A DNA stretch of 53,740 nt from positions 1,816,446 through 1,870,185 of the forward strand of contig NZ_LMVB01000001.1 of NCBI RefSeq assembly GCF_001510645.1. Direction: 5' to 3'. Positions 1 through 8,828 of this stretch are shown here, piece by piece (the first letter of the stretch is position 1; each line of letters starts with the position of its first letter). A model generated the notes under the pieces. That model was given only the letters and a program-made list of their open reading frames with translations. It had not been told where the DNA came from and did no database searches. This stretch comes from Paenibacillus sp. FJAT-29882. Its GTDB lineage: Bacteria; Bacillota; Bacilli; Bacillales; DSM-1321. The translations under genes were made by a program, and so were the position numbers.

Positions 1-2
1 AC

Positions 3-110
3 CTTCAAGATTTGGAATCTAAAGTGTATAACTTGATGGCTAACCACGTATATCAAGGTTTTAAAGTAAAATCATTGTTCGAAAATCAAGTTCATGAATG
101 TCATCAATAG
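3..110 (+). CDS. C-terminal end of an unidentified protein (partial)
   Basis: An open frame enters from the left edge and ends at TAG 108-110, giving 35 residues that finish ...FENQVHECHQ. A good hairpin terminator follows 15 bp later, which supports this being the true end of a plus-strand gene. The family is not recognisable from this tail. Confidence 0.55.
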   Translation, partial: LQDLESKVYNLMANHVYQGFKVKSLFENQVHECHQ

Positions 111-124
111 ACTAATATATAAGA

Positions 125-156
125 GGTGGGTATCTAAATGATGCCCACCCTTTTTT
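125..156 (+). terminator. Rho-independent terminator
   Basis: The stem GGTGGGTAT / ATGCCCACC (one G-U pair) is followed directly by TTTTTT. It terminates the partial plus-strand gene at the left edge. Confidence 0.8.
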
Positions 157-184
157 GTCCTCAAAACATCCAGATTTTTTCCTA

Positions 185-400
185 ATATATGATTTTGTAT
201 ATTTACGTACATTGAAAAGAACACCAAAAAGGGTCATCTTCTTGAACTAATGTCACCCATTAGCTTAATAAGCTAGATTAAAAAACTCCTCTTATTTTAT
301 TAAGAGGAGTTTACATAATCATCTTTATCGGTATTGAAAAAGGATCTTCGGTTGGAAGATCCTTTTAGTTGTTAGTTCAATTAAAACGCCCGATTTCGGC
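185..400. repeat. Composite dispersed repeat with several hairpins
   Basis: The order of modules is: a TATGATTTTG...CGTACATT block (185-224), a CCCATTAGCTTAATAAGCTAG block (258-277), an 11-bp inverted repeat AACTCCTCTTA / TAAGAGGAGTT (284-311), an 8-bp hairpin GGATCTTC / GAAGATCC (342-362), then the word GTTCAATTAAAACGCCCGAT. The same module order recurs near 32.5-32.7 kb, and parts recur near 25.6, 28.5 and 53.2 kb. No coding potential is seen. Confidence 0.75.
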
Positions 401-401
401 A

Positions 402-533
402 CTATTTAAATACTTCATCTTCTAACTCTTCAATTCTCTGTTTCAACTGTCTATTTTCCTTTTTTACTTCGTATGAATTATAAAACGCTCCTGCTGCAAG
501 GGAAAACGCAAACCACGCCCACAACCAATCCAA
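402..533 (-). CDS. Small single-TM protein, 43 aa, TTG start
   Basis: A short minus-strand gene with AAGGAGG (541-547) placed correctly for the TTG at 531-533. The product has an N-terminal hydrophobic segment (LWAWFAFSLAAGAFY) followed by a charged heptad-like helix (KKENRQLKQRIEELEDEV). This suggests a small membrane-anchored coiled-coil peptide. The strong ribosome binding site and amphipathic C-terminus support a real gene. Function unknown. Confidence 0.6.
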   Translation of the reverse strand: MDWLWAWFAFSLAAGAFYNSYEVKKENRQLKQRIEELEDEVFK

Positions 534-586
534 TTCAATCCCTCCTTAAGAACTGCAATAAAATGATAAAGCTTATTGAAGATAAT

Positions 587-810
587 GGCCCGTTTGCTGA
601 ATAAGGTTTCCAAGGAACACATGAATGCTCTATACAAATCTAGTTAACATAAAGTCAATTTTCCGAAACTTCCAAACTATAAACCCCCTTGGCGCTCAAG
701 GGGCTCCGAATGATCCATTTTTATCGTTTCTATATGATTTTATACATGGTTGATGAATCAACATTTTCGGCTTCTGAAGAAGCCTGGTAACTGCATAAAA
801 AAGGGGTGTT
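587..810. repeat. Long dispersed repeat, copy 1 (about 220 bp)
   Basis: It begins GGCCCGTTTGCTGAATAAGG and continues through ATGCTCTATACAAATCTAG. Three hairpins follow: CCCCTTG / CAAGGGG, GTTGAT / ATCAAC and GGCTTC / GAAGCC. It ends at CTGCATAAAAAAGG. A near full-length copy lies at 34726-34960 and shorter relatives at 27194-27370 and 53157-53350. There is no open frame. Confidence 0.8.
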
Positions 811-861
811 TTATGCAAATTCTTCTTTCACTAAAGTACCAATTAGTTAAAAAGAGAATTA

Positions 862-1644
862 TTAATCGACCTTTAGCTTTATCGCTCTTGTAGCAATAAA
901 AGTTTTAATATGCTTGTCTAAAATCCTTGTTCCGCCAAAATCATCTTCATAAAAACCTGAAATCACAAACCCTGCATCAATCTGCCCTTGAATTTGATCT
1001 TCCAAAGTATGTGCGTATTCTATTGTTTGACTTGAATTGATATAATCTTGAACTTCATCCTCTGGCAGATAATCCAATGTCGATGAAGGTATAGAATGTT
1101 TAACATCAAGAATACCTTTTCTTTCTTGATTATCATCAAAAATCCATAATAGAGGATTAGTAAATCCAGCAATTAAAATACCTCTATTTTTTAAGACTCT
1201 TGAAACTTCATTCCATACAGGTTGAACATCTTTTACAAATAAATTAGAAACAGGATTAACGATAATATCAAAATACTCATCTTCAAAGTCACCAAGTTCT
1301 GACATATCGCCTTGAATCGTTTTTAAAGTTAATCCATCACGTTTAGCTACCTTTTCATCTTGTTGCAATTGCTTTTTAGATATATCAGTAACTGTTACAT
1401 CTGCTCCAGCCGCAGCTAAAACTGGTCCTTGTTGCCCCCCACCAGATGCTAAACAAAGTATTTTTAATCCGTCTAAAGATTTAGGAAACCAATTTCTTGG
1501 AACTGATTTTTCAGTAGTGACAGTAATTTCCCAGTCACCAGATTTACTTTTATCAATGATTTCGCTACTTACAGATTGGGTGTATCTAGAACCCTCTTCA
1601 ACCTTCTTATCCCAAGCGATACTGTTTTGTTGTGTTGTATCCAT
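862..1644 (-). CDS. Class I SAM-dependent methyltransferase
   Basis: This 260-residue soluble protein has a Rossmann motif I (ILCLASGGGQQGPVLAAAG, about residues 62-80), an acidic residue after beta-2 (VTVTDIS) and the motif II/III region (YFDIIVNPVSNLF, then EVSRVLKNRGILIAGF) typical of UbiE/Methyltransf_11 enzymes. The start is fixed by AGGAGG about 8 nt upstream of the ATG. It is monocistronic, and an 18-bp palindrome overlaps its leader. Substrate unknown. Confidence 0.85.
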   Translation of the reverse strand: MDTTQQNSIAWDKKVEEGSRYTQSVSSEIIDKSKSGDWEITVTTEKSVPRNWFPKSLDGLKILCLASGGGQQGPVLAAAGADVTVTDISKKQLQQDEKVAKRDGLTLKTIQGDMSELGDFEDEYFDIIVNPVSNLFVKDVQPVWNEVSRVLKNRGILIAGFTNPLLWIFDDNQERKGILDVKHSIPSSTLDYLPEDEVQDYINSSQTIEYAHTLEDQIQGQIDAGFVISGFYEDDFGGTRILDKHIKTFIATRAIKLKVD

Positions 1645-1658
1645 TGTAATTCCTCCTA

Positions 1659-1676
1659 TAGTAAGAATCTTTACTA
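1659..1676. promoter_or_regulatory. Perfect palindrome in the methyltransferase leader
   Basis: TAGTAA-GAATCT-TTACTA lies immediately upstream of the AGGAGG of the methyltransferase gene. It could be an operator or a small RNA hairpin near the ribosome binding site. No regulator is encoded next to it. Confidence 0.4.
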
Positions 1677-1768
1677 CAATCTTATCATTACTCCTGTTTA
1701 AATTGGGTTTAGTATCCAGTTTACTGTTCGACTAACCAGGCAGGGTAGGTGAATAAGGTTTTTTTCCG

Positions 1769-1798
1769 AATGTATGATTTTGTATATTTTCATACATT
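1769..1798. repeat. AATGTATGA / TCATACATT inverted repeat
   Basis: Perfect 9-bp arms flank a 12-bp AT-rich loop. This is one of six copies of the AATGTATGA-type repeat in the window (others near 0.2, 2.5, 27.7, 28.5 and 36.3 kb). Confidence 0.7.
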
Positions 1799-1822
1799 GA
1801 AAAGAATTTCTAAGTATTGATA

Positions 1823-2092
1823 TTAACCTATCGTAGTAGTAGTTAAATTATAAAGAATAATACCCAACACACAAAAAAATTGAATTATAATTCCAACAAC
1901 ACTACAAATTAAACACGAAATCGCTAACCCTCTACCACCTTCATTTATCTTTTCTATTTGTTTTACGGCTTTTCTTGAAAATAAAATCCCAATAATACCG
2001 AGGATCAAACCAAGGAATGGAATTAAAATTGATAGAATACCATTAATTAAAGAAATTATCGAATTACTATTTGTTTGAGTTTTTTCAACCAT
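1823..2092 (-). CDS. DUF4190-like small membrane protein
   Basis: This 89-residue protein has two predicted membrane helices (about residues 12-36 and 54-82). They are separated by a short basic loop containing SRKAVKQI and NEGGRGLAI, the arrangement of DUF4190 proteins, where a Gly-rich turn precedes the second helix. GGGGAT precedes the ATG. The next small membrane gene lies 13 bp upstream, so the two probably form one unit. Function unknown. Confidence 0.65.
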   Translation of the reverse strand: MVEKTQTNSNSIISLINGILSILIPFLGLILGIIGILFSRKAVKQIEKINEGGRGLAISCLICSVVGIIIQFFCVLGIILYNLTTTTIG

Positions 2093-2105
2093 TTATATCC
2101 CCCAT

Positions 2106-2408
2106 TTAGCTTAAGAAGAAACTTAGAATCGGACACAATAACAATAATAATATTGAAATGGTAATAAGCACTTTTGATACTTTTTTTGGGATTTTTTCTC
2201 GACCTTTACCCGTGTACCATCCACTAAACTGAAATTTATTCCTATATAGTACAAAGAATAAAATAAGAATTGCTATTAATACTATCCAGCCATATGTGTC
2301 GGTGTTAGTTCCTAATTTTGAGTATACATAATTTATTAAGACACTTAAAATCCCACAAAAAAATACAAATATAAAAGCAATTCGTACTAACTCCAATAAT
2401 ACCTTCAT
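2106..2408 (-). CDS. Small hypothetical membrane protein
   Basis: About 100 residues with three hydrophobic segments (about residues 7-27, 40-57 and 80-98) and a basic loop GKGREKIPKK. ATG 2406-2408 is preferred because GGAGAGTG lies just upstream; an in-frame GTG three codons earlier overlaps that site. It lies 13 bp upstream of the DUF4190-like gene on the same strand. Family not recognised. Confidence 0.6.
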   Translation of the reverse strand: MKVLLELVRIAFIFVFFCGILSVLINYVYSKLGTNTDTYGWIVLIAILILFFVLYRNKFQFSGWYTGKGREKIPKKVSKVLITISILLLLLCPILSFFLS

Positions 2409-2468
2409 TAGTATCACTCTCCAACTTTTTCATTCGTATTAATTTCACCATACACTTCCAATTTTTTC

Positions 2469-2580
2469 ATTCAACTAAACTGCCCGTTCGTTGAATACCG
2501 AGGTGTGAACGTATGATATTAGATATTTACGTACATTGAAAAGACCACCAAGTTGGTGGTCGCTTTGTTGAATTAAAATT
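2469..2580. repeat. Composite repeat: REP-like word, TATGATATT...GTACATT block, CCACCAA hairpin
   Basis: It contains TTCAACTAAACTGCCCGTTC, then GTATGATATT...CGTACATTG, then the hairpin CCACCAA gt TTGGTGG and GTTGAATTAAAA. The same order occurs at 27681-27770. Confidence 0.7.
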
Positions 2581-2615
2581 TCCTTTGTTTTTTTTAGGTG
2601 CTCATAAGCCAAACT

Positions 2616-2867
2616 CTATCTACTAAATACATTATTTTTTAGATGTTTCCTTTTAGAATTAATGTATAGCTGACAAAGTTTAATTGGTAAATATCCTAAA
2701 ATTCCTCCAAGAGTATTTAAAATTAAATCATCAATGTCAAAACTACCAAACTTAAATATAAGTTGGAAAATTTCATATTTTATGCTGAATAGCGAGATGC
2801 AACGACTAAATTTTTCACGACAGTTTTTTGCGAGAGTTAAATTATTTAAAATAATTGCTGAATACAA
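2616..2867 (-). pseudogene. VanZ-family protein, 5'-truncated remnant
   Basis: The 83-residue frame carries the VanZ core signature (YEIFQLIFKFGSFDIDDLILNTLG, with GSFDIDD and NTLGG especially clear) followed by a membrane helix and a basic tail. VanZ proteins are usually about twice this length with several N-terminal helices. Here the preceding residues do not look like membrane segments, and no ribosome binding site is evident. It is most simply a decayed C-terminal half. Confidence 0.65.
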
Positions 2868-2938
2868 ACAAAAATCTGTATAATTAACTGCTTAAATCCG
2901 GATCCTTCCATTGAAAAATGCGGATAATGAAATAATCT

Positions 2939-4180
2939 TTACTTTTCATCAATTCTTTCTCCAAATGAATCTGAAACGATCTCTCCTTTGTGCATCGTCA
3001 TTACTCGTCCAGGTCTCCTTGCAATGGCTTCCGCTGAACAAGATGCATCAACCAGTACGATACTTGCATCATCTCCTACATTTGGCCACACTTGTTCACC
3101 TTGATGATTAAGAGGTGTTTTTCCATCTGTAATAAAGGAGAGCGTTTGGGCTAATGATTGTTCATCTACCCAGCCTGAAATTTCTGCCAAACGACCAGCC
3201 CGTTCTAAAATATTTCCGTTTCCAAAGGGTGACCAAACATCAAAGATATTATCGCACCCGACAGCAACCGGTACACCTTTTTTGCGCAATAAGCCAACAG
3301 GCGGGAACTTCCGATCGATCGGCACACTCGTAATGATGGAGATTCCTGCATCAGCTAGTATTTCCGCCACTCCTTTTGCTTGAGATAAAGGAATATCCCC
3401 GAGTCCAAATGCATGGCTAATCGCAACCTTACCTTGAAGACCGGCTTCCTTCGTTAACCGAGCCAATCTTTTCATTGTGAAAATACCTAGATGATCTGCA
3501 TCATGTAAATGCAAGTCGATTCCCGCATTTCCTTCAACAGCGAGGTCAACCATCTGTTGTAAAGAGGCTTCGATGTCGCCATCTACAGTAGCCGGATCAA
3601 CTCCTCCTACATAGTTTGCCCCTTGATGAAGGGCTTCACTAATTAAATTCTTGGCATTCGAGCGTAATAAACCGTGTTGAGGAAATGCAACAATTTCATA
3701 CGATAATTTCCCTTCAAATGTTTGCAATGCTTTTTTAACTTCTTCCAAATTCTTTAGCCCAACCTCCGGATAAATGTCTACATGAGTTCGTACATGTGTC
3801 ACACCGGATGTCAGATAATTATTAAGTAACTTTTCTGCACGTTCCTGTGTCGTTGTTTCCAAAGAAGGGAGAACTTTCTTCTCGATTTCAAGGCGTTCGA
3901 AAATACTATTTACAGGTGTTACTGAACGCCATCGATCACCAAGTAACGTTTTATCCAGATGACAATGTTTTTCAACGAAGGATGGAAGCATCAGCAACCC
4001 CTTTACATCTTTTTGTGGAAAATCATCTGTGATTGCTTCAGTGACAGGTATGATTTTTGAAATCTTTCCGCCATCAATTAATAGATGAAAACGTTCCGTA
4101 TTTGTACCTGTTACCACACCATTATTATTTTGATACCCGGTTTCTAATGTCGTATTCGTTAACCAAAAGGCAGTACTCAT
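2939..4180 (-). CDS. CodA-like amidohydrolase (deaminase family), paralogue 1
   Basis: A 413-residue amidohydrolase-superfamily enzyme related to cytosine deaminase/AtzC-type proteins. Visible metal-site motifs are KHCHLDKT (about residue 70), RTHVDIYPEVGLKNLEE, FPQHGLLRS, DLHLHDADHLG, ISHAFGLGD and GCDNIFDVWSPFG. In CodA the corresponding segments are HVHLD, DVHCDEIDD and GHDDVFDPW, so the catalytic Glu position reads Asp here and the final motif is altered. Cytosine is therefore not assured as the substrate. ATG 4178-4180 follows AAAGGA; an upstream in-frame codon overlaps the previous gene and is rejected. It is the last gene of a deaminase operon. Confidence 0.8.
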   Translation of the reverse strand: MSTAFWLTNTTLETGYQNNNGVVTGTNTERFHLLIDGGKISKIIPVTEAITDDFPQKDVKGLLMLPSFVEKHCHLDKTLLGDRWRSVTPVNSIFERLEIEKKVLPSLETTTQERAEKLLNNYLTSGVTHVRTHVDIYPEVGLKNLEEVKKALQTFEGKLSYEIVAFPQHGLLRSNAKNLISEALHQGANYVGGVDPATVDGDIEASLQQMVDLAVEGNAGIDLHLHDADHLGIFTMKRLARLTKEAGLQGKVAISHAFGLGDIPLSQAKGVAEILADAGISIITSVPIDRKFPPVGLLRKKGVPVAVGCDNIFDVWSPFGNGNILERAGRLAEISGWVDEQSLAQTLSFITDGKTPLNHQGEQVWPNVGDDASIVLVDASCSAEAIARRPGRVMTMHKGEIVSDSFGERIDEK

Positions 4181-4205
4181 ATGATCAGTCCTTTCTATCT
4201 TTAAT

Positions 4206-5429
4206 TTACAATGTGCCAACAACTAAATTTCCCTTAAAGAAAGTAGCCACTCTACTAGTTCTTCTTGCAACAGCTTCCGCCGAACAGCTCGCGTCAACAA
4301 AAACAAAATCTGCATCGTCTCCTACATGTGGCCAAATCCGTTGACCATCGGCATTTAAAGTTGTGACACCACCTGTAATATAACGTAAGGTTTGTCCAAG
4401 TGAAAATTCATCACTTAGCCTAAAACGTTCCGCTAATATCCCCGCTTTTTCCAAACTGTCGCCTTTTCCAAATGGTGACCAGTGATCCGTGATGCTATCA
4501 TCACCAAGGGATACCTCTACCCCTTTTTTCTGTAAAAGAGGAATCGGGATCGTCTTTCCAATGGGAACCGATGAGGTAATGGAAATACCTTGATGAACAA
4601 GCATATCTGCAACATCACTTGCTTCCTCAAGTGAGATGTCAGCGAGCGCTAATGCATGGCTGATGGTAACTCTCCCCTGCCAGCCTGCTTCCTCAGTCAG
4701 AGCTGCTAATCGCTTAAACGTGAAAATACCAAGATGCCCCGGATCATGTATATGAAGGTCAATGTTTGCATTAGACTCTACAGCTAACTCCATTACCGTT
4801 TGTAATGATTTTTCAATATTTCCATCAATGGTCGCCGGATCAACTCCCCCTACTAGGGAAGCACCGTTTTTCAGTGCTTCCCTAATAAGTGAAACAGACT
4901 GACTTCGTAATAATCCATGCTGCGGAAAAGCGACAACTTCTACAGAAGCCTTTCCTTTATATGCTTCCACCACTTGTAAAGTAGCTTCCAAGTTTTTTAA
5001 TCCGATAACAGGGTCAACATTACAATGTGTACGAATGTGCGTTGAACCTGCACGCAACAATAAGTCCAGTAAATTTTTCGCTCTTTCTTCGACAACAGGC
5101 AGCTGGCGTGGTAGTAATTTTTCCTCTTCTTCCAACCGTGTGATAATACCTTTTGATGGAATCGTTGGCGCTTTCCAAGGACCACTATAGTATGTTTTAT
5201 CAAGATGAATGTGCATATCCCTAAATGATGGGAGCATTAAATAATTATTTGCATCCTGTATAGGCAAATCCGTTATTAACAGTTTATCGGCGGAGACAAT
5301 TTCCCTTATCGTTCTATCTTCAATCCGTACATGAAATTGCTCTGTTTTTGTTCCGGTTACTGAACCGTTTTCATATCGGTAGCCCGTTTCTAATTTAACA
5401 TTGGTTAACCAATAAGTTTTACCTGCCAT
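4206..5429 (-). CDS. CodA-like amidohydrolase (deaminase family), paralogue 2
   Basis: A 407-residue paralogue of the next gene downstream (25 bp away), sharing the same opening (WLTN-LETGY), HIHLDKT, RTHCNVDPVIGLKNLE, FPQHGLLRS, DLHIHDPGHLG, ISHALALAD and a final GDDSITDHWSPFG motif. The two copies differ exactly at the metal/catalytic loops (THVD versus THCN; GCDN versus GDDS), which suggests different substrates rather than simple redundancy. AGGAGG precedes the ATG. It belongs to the operon with the GuaD-like deaminase, which has a divergent LysR regulator. Confidence 0.82.
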   Translation of the reverse strand: MAGKTYWLTNVKLETGYRYENGSVTGTKTEQFHVRIEDRTIREIVSADKLLITDLPIQDANNYLMLPSFRDMHIHLDKTYYSGPWKAPTIPSKGIITRLEEEEKLLPRQLPVVEERAKNLLDLLLRAGSTHIRTHCNVDPVIGLKNLEATLQVVEAYKGKASVEVVAFPQHGLLRSQSVSLIREALKNGASLVGGVDPATIDGNIEKSLQTVMELAVESNANIDLHIHDPGHLGIFTFKRLAALTEEAGWQGRVTISHALALADISLEEASDVADMLVHQGISITSSVPIGKTIPIPLLQKKGVEVSLGDDSITDHWSPFGKGDSLEKAGILAERFRLSDEFSLGQTLRYITGGVTTLNADGQRIWPHVGDDADFVFVDASCSAEAVARRTSRVATFFKGNLVVGTL

Positions 5430-5482
5430 GTCCAGTGCCTCCTAAAATTATGATTTTCCAACGTTTTATTATGTCAATCCAA

Positions 5483-5950
5483 TCATTTAGAGTTTAATTC
5501 ATACCAGCGTTGGTATACCTTAATACTTTCTTCATCTGGTTGTTGAACCATGGGCAATCGGCGGTCTTCAATTGGTTTACTGTATTCATCATAGAATGTT
5601 TCCAGTTCAAAGTATTTGCGATCGTCTTGATAATAAGGTGCATAATCCTCACGTGTAGTAATATAAATTACCTTTTTGGGACTGCAATAATAAAGAGACC
5701 CTAAACACATTGGACACGGACTTGCAAGAATATAAATTTCGCAGTCTATTAAATGTTCCGTTTGCAGTTTTTTACATGCTTTTCTGATGGCAAGCACTTC
5801 AGCGTGAGCTGTTGGGTCGTGTGTTTGAGCTACCAAGTTTGGACTTTCGGCAATAATTTCTCCATTCTGTACGATCACGGTAGCAAATGGACGACCTCCT
5901 GTTTCTACATTTTCGCGTGCCAATTCGATGGTATGTTTCACAAAATCCAT
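5483..5950 (-). CDS. GuaD-like nucleobase deaminase (cytidine deaminase fold)
   Basis: 155 residues, the length of Bacillus guanine deaminase. The zinc motifs are complete: PTAHAEVLAIR (His ligand and catalytic Glu) and SPCPMCLGSLYY (two Cys ligands). ATG 5948-5950 follows GAGGAG; the longer in-frame ORF adds a basic stretch without homology. It is the first intact gene of the operon with two amidohydrolases, implying stepwise hydrolytic deamination of purine, pyrimidine or triazine-like compounds. The exact substrate is not readable. Confidence 0.82.
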   Translation of the reverse strand: MDFVKHTIELARENVETGGRPFATVIVQNGEIIAESPNLVAQTHDPTAHAEVLAIRKACKKLQTEHLIDCEIYILASPCPMCLGSLYYCSPKKVIYITTREDYAPYYQDDRKYFELETFYDEYSKPIEDRRLPMVQQPDEESIKVYQRWYELNSK

Positions 5951-6044
5951 TAAATTTCTCCTCATTTTCATCTTTAAACGTATTGCCTTAGGCTTTGGGT
6001 TTATCAATAAGCTTCTAAGTCAGTTATAACTCCAGTTGAACCTT

Positions 6045-6317
6045 CTAAATGGCTCTTTCTTCACCTGATAGAGAAAGTTGCTTGTATACATGGTCTTGGC
6101 TTGGATTACTGGGGGTATAAAAATATACTCTTTTGATTTGGGTATAATAAATGGCACTCATACCCATCGGGCATGGCCCGGTGCTTGCATATATTTCGTA
6201 ACCTTCCAGATTGGTTGTATTCAATCTTTTACAAGCTTTCCAATGATTCAGATGTTGATTGACATGCGGTAAGCAAAAAACGAACAGCAGAATTAAAAAC
6301 ATTCGCCTCACCTTCAT
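6045..6317 (-). pseudogene. Decayed nucleobase deaminase
   Basis: The frame retains WKACKRLNTTNLEGYEIYASTGPCPMGMSAIYY...VYFYTPS, aligning by eye with the zinc-binding half of the adjacent GuaD-like enzyme. The second Cys of PCPxxC is replaced (PCPMGMS), the HAE motif is absent and the N-terminus is unrelated hydrophobic sequence. It cannot bind zinc normally. It sits at the head of the deaminase operon, consistent with an ancestral tandem duplication followed by decay. Confidence 0.7.
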
Positions 6318-6431
6318 AGCTTCTTTTCCCCTCTTTGTAAAAATGGTATCATGAAGATATGTATATGTAAAATATTAAAAAAGTAAGTTTAACTTAGGTT
6401 TTTCGTATATTAAAAAGGAGTGTTTTTGACG

Positions 6432-7319
6432 ATGGATATAAAACAGCTACGATACTTTATAGCAATTGTTGAGGAAAGGCAAATCTCTGCCGCTGCTAAA
6501 CGGCTTCACATTTCTCAACCACCATTAAGTCAACAGCTGAAATCAATGGAAGAGGAACTTGGCTCCAAGTTAGTAGAAAGAGGTGGGAAATACTTTGAAG
6601 TAACTGAGACGGGAAAAACGTTATATAAATATGCCTTACAAATGACTCAATTAATGGAAGAAACCAAATTAGAGGTAAAAGAAGTAGGGGCTGGGGTAAG
6701 CGGAACACTGATGATCGGTGTTAACACCTTTTCTGTGGATAACTTATCTGAAATTCTCAAACAATTTCACACAAGTTACCCCAAAGTTACCTATAAAATC
6801 CAACAAAATGAATCATCGATTCTCTGCCAACTCGTAAGAGATAGAGCCTTAGAATTGGCATTTATACGATTGCCACTTAAATTGGATGATTTTTCAATTC
6901 TTCATCTTTATACAGAACCGTTTTATTTTATTACATCTAGAAAGCAGAAATCAATCAGCCATGGTGTTTCGCTTGATGAAATTCTAAACTGCCCACTCCT
7001 CTTACCAAGTACAGAGGGATTAGGTGTCCATTATTTAATTTTAGAAGCTTTTTCCCGGCTTCAATTACATCCTCACATCATTGGTGAGTGTTCCGATATT
7101 ACGCTTTTATTAGATTTAGTTTCGGCCAACTTTAGCGCATCTATTGTTCCGGAAACGGTACTTAATCAGCATAAAGGATATCCTATACATGCTTACAGAA
7201 TTTCCGATACCAAGTTTTCAACCCCAATCGGTTTGATATGGCTAAAAAACCATAGCTTATCCAGGTCTGCTCAGAACTTTATTGAGTTATTCAAAAAGGA
7301 AGGAATATCGAATCAATAA
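6432..7319 (+). CDS. LysR-family transcriptional regulator
   Basis: 295 residues. The N-terminal winged HTH is canonical (MDIKQLRYFIAIVEERQIS-AAAKRLHISQPPLSQQLKSMEEELG), followed by a periplasmic-binding-like effector domain. ATG 6432 with AAAGGAG at 6414-6420 is preferred over the in-frame GTG at 6420, because LysR proteins start MDI/MEL. It is divergently transcribed from the deaminase operon, so it is probably that operon's inducer-dependent activator acting from the 6318-6431 intergenic region. Confidence 0.88.
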   Translation: MDIKQLRYFIAIVEERQISAAAKRLHISQPPLSQQLKSMEEELGSKLVERGGKYFEVTETGKTLYKYALQMTQLMEETKLEVKEVGAGVSGTLMIGVNTFSVDNLSEILKQFHTSYPKVTYKIQQNESSILCQLVRDRALELAFIRLPLKLDDFSILHLYTEPFYFITSRKQKSISHGVSLDEILNCPLLLPSTEGLGVHYLILEAFSRLQLHPHIIGECSDITLLLDLVSANFSASIVPETVLNQHKGYPIHAYRISDTKFSTPIGLIWLKNHSLSRSAQNFIELFKKEGISNQ

Positions 7320-7829
7320 TGAGGCTTTTCCAAAATAAACAATCTCATAATAATTTTATTTCTAAAGTTATCTGCATAATTTTGGCATTAGCATTTATCA
7401 TGTAATACTCATCTACACACATTTTTACTATTGTTCCTTTTGCGCATCTAACGTTTGCATGGCTTGAATAAGAAATAGCATGTGCTAGACCAATAACAGC
7501 GTCAATTTTTGTAACTATATATGAGAAATGGGCTTATTGTTACTCCACAATCTGGCCCGATTGCTGAACAAGATAAAATCCTACATATCCATATAGGACT
7601 TCCATTGTAGGGCGCTATTGTGGAAAAAGAAGTAAGAGGTTTTTTATGTAGCTCCCATGACTGCCCATTCATCACGAGACAGTTCATGATTGGATTATGT
7701 ATCCCTGCAAGGGTTATTACAAATTCATATCTATTGAAAAAAATAGAAAACATACTTATTTAAATAGAAAAGACTCTAGAGAGCATCTCATCCCCAGAGC
7801 ATTTTTACACAATTATAAATATATTTATT
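7320..7829. other. Intergenic stretch, no supported gene
   Basis: It contains one REP-like word (ATCTGGCCCGATTGCTGAAC at 7542-7561). A minus-strand open frame (7502-7753) shows no family motif, ribosome binding site or coding bias. A further open minus-strand stretch near 7330-7520 may be decayed coding sequence but could not be assigned. Confidence 0.5.
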
Positions 7830-8229
7830 TTACTTAACAGCTTCTTTTAATTCCTTACCTGGTTTAAAAGCAGGAACTTTAGAAGCAGCAATTTGTATTT
7901 CTTCTCCTGTTTGTGGGTTTCTACCCGTTCGAGCTGCTCGGTCGCGCACTTCAAACGTGCCAAATCCAACCAATTGGATTTTTTCTTCTTTAGCAAGCGT
8001 AGTAGAGATTGTTTCAATCCATGCATTCACTGCTTTTTTAGCGTCTTCTTTTGTTAGTTCTGCTTGTGTTGCCACAGCATTCACTAGATCTGTTTTGTTC
8101 ATCGTCAAACACCTCGTCTTTTATTCTTATTGGTATGTAGTAGTTTCACCATCAACATAACATATGTTCGGTATGTCTGTCTAAGAGTAGTACTTTGCGA
8201 AAGACCGATAAGGTGTATTATCTAAACTA
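7752..8229. repeat. HU-gene direct repeat, copy A
   Basis: About 480 bp including the HU gene and both flanks. It matches 39749-40226 in the same orientation with only scattered substitutions; similarity stops abruptly at both ends. This indicates segmental duplication of an HU cassette. Confidence 0.85.
7830..8102 (-). CDS. HU-family histone-like DNA-binding protein (copy A)
   Basis: 90 residues with a standard HU architecture: N-terminal helices ([28 protein letters not shown]), the [21 protein letters not shown] beta-arm with the DNA-intercalating RNPQTG tip, and the C-terminal [19 protein letters not shown] 8100-8102 is preferred; an in-frame TTG at 8106-8108 overlaps the GAGGTG ribosome binding region. 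It differs from copy B at only three residues. HU-type proteins bend and compact DNA. It lies divergently upstream of germinant receptor operon 1. Confidence 0.95.
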   Translation of the reverse strand: MNKTDLVNAVATQAELTKEDAKKAVNAWIETISTTLAKEEKIQLVGFGTFEVRDRAARTGRNPQTGEEIQIAASKVPAFKPGKELKEAVK

Positions 8230-8828
8230 AATCGTGATAGATTAGAAATAAAGACAAGAAGAAAAAAACTGCTAATTAAAGACGATTTAAATTTTCTTAT
8301 TCTACTTTTGTAATTTTATTTTGTGTCTCCCTCTTCGTTACTCGAATAAATTCATTTCCAAGTTTTATCATATATGATTTTACTGTATGTTATACAACGG
8401 TAGTGAAGAGTACAAAACGCTCGCCCGATTCGGATAACTTAGAATAAGGTATCTCTTACTTGGAGGCTTCTTAGTCTACCTAGGTCTCATACATGTGAAT
8501 ACCAAAAACAGATGGCAAGAACTTCGGTTCATGTCGTTTTTTCGATTTCTTCTTACTAATAATTGGCTTCGACTTATAAACTCCTTGCTCCCTTTGATTA
8601 ATATAAACCAGTTTCTGATTTTAATTGTCGACAAGGTGATCTATTTGACGCTTACATCTATATTGAACGTATAAAAAAATTGAAGTAGTTCATATTAAAT
8701 AATATAGATAGCCATGATTAACCAATAGCGATGGCCATAGTCAGTGATTCTTCCTATCCAATATATAGTGAAAATAGAAAAGACTTTTTGATACCATAAA
8801 AAAGTTAAAAGAGGAAAAGAGGGAGACT
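8230..8828. other. Upstream region of germinant receptor operon 1
   Basis: No gene is supported in about 600 bp. A REP-like word (GCTCGCCCGATTCGGATAAC) lies at 8421-8440. Just upstream of the first ger gene, AAAATA (8773-8778) and CATAAAA are spaced about 18 bp, a weak resemblance to a forespore sigma-G promoter, expected for ger operons but not demonstrable here. Confidence 0.35.

Noticed and set aside
7502..7753. Minus-strand open frame of 83 codons
   Set aside because: No ribosome binding site, no motif, and it contains a REP-like repeat word; judged chance.
8773..8802. Sigma-G promoter for germinant receptor operon 1
   Set aside because: The spacing is right but both hexamers are weak matches, so it is only mentioned in the upstream region and not claimed as a promoter.
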